A stretch of DNA of 64,000 nt from Nepenthes gracilis (taxonomy: Eukaryota; Streptophyta; Magnoliopsida; Caryophyllales; Nepenthaceae): positions 13,252,021 through 13,316,020 of the forward strand of contig BSYO01000014.1 of the NCBI GenBank assembly GCA_033239525.1, in the 5' to 3' direction. The position numbers and the translations under genes were made by a program. Positions 59,501 through 64,000 of the stretch are shown one piece after another; positions within the stretch are counted from its first letter, which is position 1; every line of letters starts with the position of its first letter. The notes below the pieces were generated by a model, which saw only the letters and a list, made by a program, of their open reading frames with translations, ran no database searches and was not told the origin of the DNA.

Positions 59501-62314
59501 TTTTGGCTGCCTATGTTTTGCTGCCACCCTTTCTCGAGAGCGAAAAAAATTTGACTCCCGAAGTATGACCTGTGTATTTTTGGGGTATCCCTTTGGTGTT
59601 AAAGGTTACAAGTTACTTGACTTACATAGCCACAGCATATTTTACTCTCGAGATGTCATCTTTCATGAAAATATTTTTCCTTTTCAAAGTAATACTATAA
59701 CTGCCCCTAAAGTAGACTCTGATAAACAATCCCCCATCATCCCTGAAATCGTTGTGAGTCCCGACACCATAGATGACAACCAACCAACTGTTGAAACTCA
59801 AAGTAGTGAAGAACAGCCTACCTCAACCCCTGACTGGGGGCAATTGGAAACCACTCTAGGAGTTTTAGATGATCATCCGCAATCCAGTATTCCCACTGAT
59901 TCCGTCACACACTTACCATCTCCTACGCAAGATCAAACTCCTCTTCGCAGAACCACTAGAACTAGAAAAGCTCCCCAATACCTTAAAGATTTTCACTGCA
60001 ATCACGCGCACCAAATTACATCCACCCAAGCATTAGTGCCAAGCATCCCTAGCACTCCTTATTCCCTTGAAAATTATATATCCTATCACAGATTATCTCC
60101 AGCCTATAGCTTGTTTTCATCCTCTGTCTCATCTCAAATTGAACCACAAACCTATGCTCAAGCCATGTGTGATCCTAATTGGCGCAACGCTATAAAAGCA
60201 GAGTTAAATGCTCTAGAATCAAATAACACATGGATTGTCACTAATCTCCCACCAGGAAAGAAAGCAATTGGCTGTCGATACGTTTTCAAATAAAAATTCA
60301 ATAGCGATGGGAGTATTGAAAGATACAAATATCATTTAGTAGCAAAAGGATATACACAACAAGAAGGCGTGGACTATCATGAAACCTTTTCTCCAGTTGC
60401 CAAACTTAGCACTGTGCGATGCCTATTAGCTGTAGCTGCCATAAAAGGATGACACTTATATTATTTTGATGTCAACAACGCTTTTCTAAATGGAAACCTA
60501 AACGAAGAAATATATATGAAACCACCTCCTGGTTACATCACGGAAGGTTCTAACCAAGTATGTAAACTGTCAAAAAGCATCTATGGCCTTAAGCAGGCAT
60601 CTCGACAATGGTATTCAAAACTTTTCAGTTCTCTGTTTGAGTTTGGTTTCGTTCAATCAAAGGCAGATTACAGTTTATTCAGTAGACAAGATAGTTAATC
60701 TTTTACAATCCTCCTTGTTTATGTTGATGACATCATTGTTGCTGACAATTGTTTACAATCGATAACACCTATTAAATCCTTTCTAAATCGGACTTTTAAA
60801 ATAAAGGACTTGGGTACCTTACGGTATTTTCTTGGCATTGAAGTTGCCCGGTCACCGAACGGTATTCACATTTGTCAACGAAAGTACACTCTTGACATTT
60901 TAGCTGACTCTGGCACCATTGGTTCCAAACCCCAGAAACTACCCATGGACCAAAATTTGAAATTAGGTAAACAAACCGGCGTTGCTCTTAAAGACCCTAG
61001 TGTGTATAGAAGACTTATTGGTCGCCTTCTGCACCTCACTGTCACACGGCCTGATATCGCCTATGCTGTGCAAACTTTAAATCAATTTATGAATCAACCC
61101 ACCATGAACCATTTAAATACTGCACACCAAGTGTTGCGATATTTAAAACTAAATCCTGGCCAAGGCATACTACTTTCTTCAGCATCTAACATTCAACTCC
61201 GAGCCTTTTGTGATGCTGATTGGGCTTCCTGTCCAGATACACGTCAATCAATCACTGGCTATTGTGTCTTTCTTGGGAATTCCCTTATTTCTTGGAAATG
61301 CAAGAAACAATCCGTTGTCTCCCGCTCATCCGCTGAAACCGAATATCGATCCATGGCCACGACTTGTTGTGAATTGTCTTGGCTTCGTTATATTTTGACT
61401 GATTTGCAGGTTTTGCATTCCCACGCAGCACTCTTATATTGTGACAATCAAGCAGCTCTTCACATCGCCGCCAACCTAGTTTTCCATGAACGATTTAAAC
61501 ACATCGAAATGGGACCGCCATCTCATTCGTGTGACAAAATTCAAGACGGAAGCATTCGCACCCATCACATCACCACTCATAATCAGCTCGCGGATATCTT
61601 CACCAAGCCTTTACCCTCACATCGGTTGAACCTCCTTTTATCCAAGATAGGCATCATTAACATATACGCTCCATTTTACGGGGACATATTAGAAAATACG
61701 TGATATTATATTTCCATTTTTTGTATTATAGTATATTGTGTATTTAGGAAATTGTTTATTGTATTTTCATATTACGTTATTTGTATTTTATTTTTCTTTT
61801 TAACAATTAGGCAATTTTGTATTAGTTTTAGGCAAGTGTTGTAAATAAAATCCCTCCACCCTCGTGCAGTGTGTTGTGAAGCAATTGAGTATCTTTCCAG
61901 AGCATTAAATGAAACGGCAGCTTTGCTGCCATCTTCCTCTTCCATTTTTGCTTCTCGTTGCTTCCTTCGTTTAGCTTCGGCCTCTTCAAACCCCCTCACG
62001 ATTTCTTACATCTCACCAGCTCGCATAAAACAATTTAGCCAACTCGATAAAATCCGATAAAAGAAACGTATCAATAACAACAGGCAACCACTAATTTGAT
62101 AGACAGCCGAAATAGGTTGAGGGACCAGAGGAGAGGAACAGAAAAGGGGGACTCACACAGCTCGGTCATTGTGCTTTCCAGCTTTCCAATAAGCATAGGC
62201 CATAGTATACTGATAGAGATCAGTGAGGAGAGGTGTTACCATTGGATTCGTCGGCCCCCCGTTGACCAGACGACACCGTCTCTCGTCCATCAGACCATTC
62301 TCTCTCCCCTCCAT
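31927..62314 (-). CDS. NAPRT: Nicotinate phosphoribosyltransferase
   Basis: Exons in transcript order: 62157-62314, 55485-55632, 54436-54555, 54133-54267, 53971-54032, 53446-53521, 52557-52658, 42864-42980, 36510-36568, 35273-35447, 34330-34464, 34158-34256, 33145-33253, 32501-32613, 31927-32004. All borders are GT-AG, phases close, and the product is about 561 aa, the usual length for plant homologues. The enzyme joins nicotinate to PRPP with ATP, the Preiss-Handler entry to NAD. Motifs: [17 protein letters not shown] near the N-terminus; [27 protein letters not shown], whose first His (about residue 224) is the likely phosphorylated residue; [50 protein letters not shown]-terminal [16 protein letters not shown]. 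No stop or frameshift was found. The start ATG fits the family's N-terminus. Introns 1, 7 and 8 are enlarged by transposons. Confidence 0.95.
35870..36290 (+). repeat. LTR-like remnant in NAPRT intron 9
   Basis: Plus-strand TCTATAAAAGGGTGCC (36049) has a TATA box, followed by a pyrimidine-rich leader with TTTTCTCTC motifs (36117-36260). This resembles the U3-R-U5 of a small Copia LTR. Ends and target duplication were not found. Confidence 0.3.
37279..41386 (+). repeat. Long LTR-like block in NAPRT intron 8
   Basis: It starts TGTAATACCCAATTTCC and ends GGGACGTGACA, the end pattern of long chromoviral LTRs, and opposes NAPRT in direction. It holds a TATA motif (GGGTATATATAGCCC, 37586) with a GA-rich leader (37620-37700). 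A second, diverged copy of the same kind of leader (AATTTCCAGAG then GAGGAGAGAGAG) lies near 39140-39180. It may therefore be two overlapping or nested LTRs. No coding region, primer-binding site or target duplication was found. Confidence 0.5.
44490..44774. repeat. (TTA)n array, left part
   Basis: A nearly pure ATT/TTA microsatellite with higher-order units (about 38 bp, containing TTAGATATTA or TTAGGTATTA). It is split by the solo LTR and resumes at 46150-46405. Confidence 0.9.
44775..46144 (+). repeat. Solo LTR with perfect target duplication
   Basis: A 1370-bp segment starting TGATGGGTACACC and ending GGTACGCATCA, flanked by ATTAC on both sides (44770-44774, 46145-46149). This is the signature of an LTR retrotransposon reduced to one LTR by recombination. 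The GC-rich body stands out in the (TTA)n array. It contains three tandem repeats with palindromes. The lineage is not certain; the start recalls Tat-type LTRs. The ORFs 45159-46295 over it are not supported as genes. Confidence 0.88.
44893..45330 (+). repeat. Three tandem ~145-bp repeats, each with a palindrome, in the solo LTR
   Basis: Each unit has an ACGGTCAAC arm (44936, 45078, 45226) followed closely by GTTGACC (44950, 45093, 45241), then TTGGGCC, a CTCTnCAAC-like piece and GGGCCTG...GGCCCA. The second and third units have perfect 10-bp arms GACGGTCAAC/GTTGACCGTC. A partial first arm lies at 44893. The spacing is 142 and 148 bp. Confidence 0.8.
46150..46405. repeat. (TTA)n array, right part
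   Basis: Continuation of the ATT/TTA microsatellite after the solo LTR. The tyrosine/leucine-rich ORFs here are translations of the repeat. Confidence 0.9.
47127..47138 (+). promoter_or_regulatory. Primer-binding site (initiator tRNA-Met type)
   Basis: TGATATCAGAGC lies two bases after the 5' LTR. It differs by one base from TGGTATCAGAGC, the usual Copia primer-binding site. Confidence 0.8.
47169..48960 (+). pseudogene. Copia gag remnant
   Basis: It starts [17 protein letters not shown] shortly after the primer-binding site. Later fragments read [28 protein letters not shown], and a damaged CCHC knuckle in [18 protein letters not shown], where the His and last Cys positions are changed. An open 122-codon piece (48044-48412) is acidic and Lys-rich. 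[18 protein letters not shown] follows near 48555. These match UBN2-type gag of Tnt1/Tork-like Copia elements. At least six stops or frameshifts are present. Confidence 0.75.
49734..50420 (+). pseudogene. Plant-transposon-protein-like fragment within the Copia element
   Basis: Two plus-strand open pieces (49734-50009, 50172-50420) read [18 protein letters not shown] ... [14 protein letters not shown] and then [19 protein letters not shown]. The pattern recalls the putative plant transposon protein often found as an extra ORF in Gypsy-group elements, not a Copia protein. The assignment comes from memory of the family pattern and is weak. It sits between the Copia gag and the 3' LTR, where pol would be expected. 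Confidence 0.35.
51321..52357 (+). repeat. 3' LTR of the old Copia element
   Basis: It begins TGTTAGGAAG and ends CCTTTCA. It is colinear with the split 5' LTR but differs at many positions, so the insertion is ancient compared with the element at 56811. Confidence 0.85.
52834..53156 (-). other. Unassigned exon-like ORF in NAPRT intron 6
   Basis: On the NAPRT strand an 88-codon ORF (52872-53138) begins [19 protein letters not shown], contains [18 protein letters not shown] and ends [10 protein letters not shown] before its stop. Upstream, a pyrimidine tract leads to TTTCAG (53162) and ATAG (53157), either of which could be an acceptor. After the stop, TTTTCAG|GTATGTTG (52833) is a strong donor. 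NAPRT protein reads cleanly from exon 6 to exon 7 without it. I do not recognise the family. It could be a captured exon, an alternative or poison exon, or a retro-fragment. Confidence 0.45.
55633..56810 (-). other. NAPRT intron 1, segment between exon 2 and the Copia element
   Basis: AT-rich intron DNA; nothing else recognised. Confidence 0.5.
56811..57134 (+). repeat. 5' LTR of the young Copia element
   Basis: 324 bp, AT-rich in its first half, with a CCCTCCACCCTCGTG segment, ending ATTTCTTACA directly before TGGTATCAGAG. It is identical to the 3' LTR except at 7 positions. Confidence 0.93.
57135..57146 (+). promoter_or_regulatory. Primer-binding site of the young Copia element
   Basis: TGGTATCAGAGA follows the 5' LTR without a spacer and matches the initiator tRNA-Met primer-binding site used by plant Copia elements. 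Confidence 0.9.
57178..61703 (+). pseudogene. Copia gag-pol polyprotein, broken
   Basis: Start [11 protein letters not shown]. Gag: [18 protein letters not shown] and two zinc knuckles, [14 protein letters not shown] and [14 protein letters not shown] (57973-58090). Protease: [11 protein letters not shown] (58399). Integrase: CDLWGP, then TNNGSEF (59203) where the catalytic Asp of DNG is Asn, then VVERKHQ with the Glu kept. [11 protein letters not shown] and the intact YVDD box (60720-60731). RNase H: CDADW, SAETEYR, CDNQAAL. Stops: 57526 (TAG, from a Trp codon), 59121, 60291, 60450 (TGA, from Trp) and 60696; a frameshift near 58820-58848. Near 61507-61540, a +1 and a +2 insertion cancel out, changing the residues between EM and DKIQDG. 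No functional protein can be made from this copy. Confidence 0.92.
61687..62010 (+). repeat. 3' LTR of the young Copia element
   Basis: Same length and ends as the 5' LTR. The differences include three CG sites here that read TG or CA in the 5' LTR, as expected from cytosine deamination. Confidence 0.93.
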
Positions 62315-64000
62315 CGATTCCATCACCAGATTCTAGGTTTCGCTGTCTCACTTTTCAATCAACCTTGGTATCGGTCTACAACTATCGGTTACAAATCTTC
62401 CATTAGTGTTTCTCTGCGCATAGAGTTGATTCACGGGGAAGCGAAGAGAAGGGAAAGGATGCTTCGTCGTCCACAGTTAACAAAGAAGTATGAGCCTATG
62501 GTTTGTGGCGTATAACAGAACTTATGCCCTTCACCATCAGTATATATATATATTAAATTTATTAGCAAGCGGAAGTGAATGCTTGTCACAACAATATAAT
62601 AATTATTGTTTTATAAATAATAAAAAAATATTTTTTTTATGTAATATAAAATTAAATTAAATATGAAAATGAAATATTTGAACAATTTATAGGACTAGAA
62701 ATATATGGAATTGTCTTTTCTATAAAATATCTAATAATTATTTGTTATTAAAATGTATTATTAAAATTTAATGGTTATTAATTAGTCATTAGACAGATTA
62801 AAGCGTGCCGCTGACCCACCATCATAACATTTTAACAAAACAATTCTTTTGCAATCGAGCAAGCGTTCTTAGAATAAGAATATTACGTTGCCAATGAACA
62901 AAAAAGTTCAAAAAATAAAAGGAAAATAAACATCGTTAATTAATAATTGATGGAAACATACCTAATAATGATAATTAGTAAAGAAAAAATATAACATTAT
63001 TAATTTTAATTGCTTTTTATTTATAGTCCTTTAATTAAACAATAAAACAAAAAACATATGTAGGAACATATTTTGCCCAATCTATGGTTAGAGTGCCAAT
63101 CAATTCCATTAAATTGCCAAATTCTATGGTAATTAACACATCTTTTTATTATATGGAACGCGAACATTAATATAACAGTAAAGTTATCACCTTTATTGAG
63201 CTCACTACCGATCAGAAGAAAGAACAAGAAAATTATATGATCCAAAATATCTATTAAGTCGTAATATACATTAATTCCGTATATGTCTCCTTCTTATAAG
63301 GACTTCAAAATTGTGCTTTTGGGACACCAATAACATTAATAGAAATAAAAGCATGCAATAGATGTAAATGTGATGTGACCCTTCTTCCAACATCACACAA
63401 AATGAAGGCTTCATCTGTCAGAACTACCTCTTTTAAAATAATATTATGAGACCGAAAGCATATATTACATATTACTTTCAGAGTGCACCATTTTCAACCC
63501 GGCAATAGCTAAGAGTTCCTCCATTTCCATGTTACTAGGCAGAAAACGAGCGAGGAACAAGACGATCGTCTGCAACTCAACAAAAAAATATCAAATCTAT
63601 AGAGTTATCGTATATCTGTTATCTATCAGCTCCTTCACGAAGAAATGGCAAACGGGTTTGAATCCAGATCTCCTGTCATCTTCACGTATTAAGCTGCCCT
63701 TATCAGATGATTAAATTGCAATGTTGTTTAGCTGGAACGTTCTGATCAGTGTCCTTTTACCACCTTGCTGTTGTCAACTGGTCGTGGTGGGCACTACCGT
63801 CTGCACAATACCAGCCGGTTAGACAAAACAAACAATCACACTAAACATCAGGAGAGCTATGGGGTTTGATTTCTTTCGAAACCCAAAAATGGAGAAATTT
63901 ATGAAAGAAAGATTGAAACAAAAAATGAGGTCCTGCAAATGAATTTTCTTCAATCCCTTCAATGTTCACAATAATAGGAGAGGCTTTTTTTTTTTTTTTT
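62315..64000. other. NAPRT 5' leader, promoter side and AT-rich flank
   Basis: The first 200 bp, read on the minus strand, form a plausible leader upstream of the NAPRT ATG. Beyond that the DNA is AT-rich with no recognised gene. It ends in a T tract that runs to the window edge. Confidence 0.5.
62541..62552 (-). promoter_or_regulatory. Candidate TATA element of NAPRT
   Basis: A TATATATATATA run about 230 bp upstream of the NAPRT start codon. It could equally be a chance AT run. Confidence 0.3.

Larger units (their letters stand above)
56811..62010 (+). mobile_element. Young, broken Ty1/Copia retrotransposon in NAPRT intron 1
   Basis: Two 324-bp LTRs (56811-57134, 61687-62010) enclose a primer-binding site and one gag-pol reading frame (57178-61703) in the Copia order: gag, CCHC knuckles, protease, integrase, RT, RNase H. 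I count 7 differences between the LTRs (about 2%), so insertion was recent compared with the other elements here. The coding frame has nonetheless five stops and a frameshift. It lies antisense to NAPRT and ends 146 bp from NAPRT exon 1. The LTR start is TATTAG rather than the usual TG, and no exact target duplication was found. Confidence 0.92.

Noticed and set aside
1..64000. CRISPR arrays, operons or bacterial mobile systems
   Set aside because: The window is plant nuclear DNA; no regularly spaced direct repeats with unique spacers were seen.

Overview
This window is plant nuclear DNA, most likely from a eudicot with a repeat-rich genome. The evidence is GT-AG introns, two intron-rich genes whose best family matches are plant proteins, an AT-rich background, and several lineages of plant LTR retrotransposons and MITEs. 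The species cannot be named from the sequence alone.

Only two host genes are supported, and they are convergent. On the + strand (15773-30399, 8 exons, about 423 aa) is a secreted, probably GPI-anchored PI-PLC X-domain protein. On the - strand (31927-62314, 15 exons, about 561 aa) is nicotinate phosphoribosyltransferase, the NAD salvage enzyme. Every exon was placed by reading the protein across splice sites, and all reading phases close. The 3' ends are about 1.5 kb apart.

Almost everything else is mobile DNA. 2183-14136 is a roughly 12-kb, badly decayed Ty3/Gypsy element of the Tat (Ogre/Retand-like) type on the - strand. Between its pol and 3' LTR it carries a 4-kb block of antisense gene-like units with their own TATA boxes, ATG, polyadenylation-like ends and at least one phase-preserving intron. 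The 10.8-kb third intron of the PLC gene holds a probable solo LTR (17307-20319), an internally deleted second Tat element (22520 to about 25860) and a 200-bp foldback MITE (26551-26750).

The nicotinate phosphoribosyltransferase gene is stretched to 30 kb by insertions in three introns. Intron 1 holds a young but broken Ty1/Copia element (56811-62010). Intron 7 holds an old Copia-type element (43820-52357) whose 5' LTR was hit by a Harbinger-type MITE, which was itself hit by an LTR element now reduced to a solo LTR with a perfect 5-bp target duplication. Intron 8 holds a long LTR-like block (37279-41386). Intron 6 contains an unexplained exon-like 88-codon ORF.

The best candidates for something undescribed are the antisense, intron-bearing units inside the Tat element, the orphan exon-like ORF in intron 6, and the palindrome-bearing tandem repeats in the solo LTR at 44775-46144. 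No CRISPR array, rRNA or confident tRNA gene was seen.
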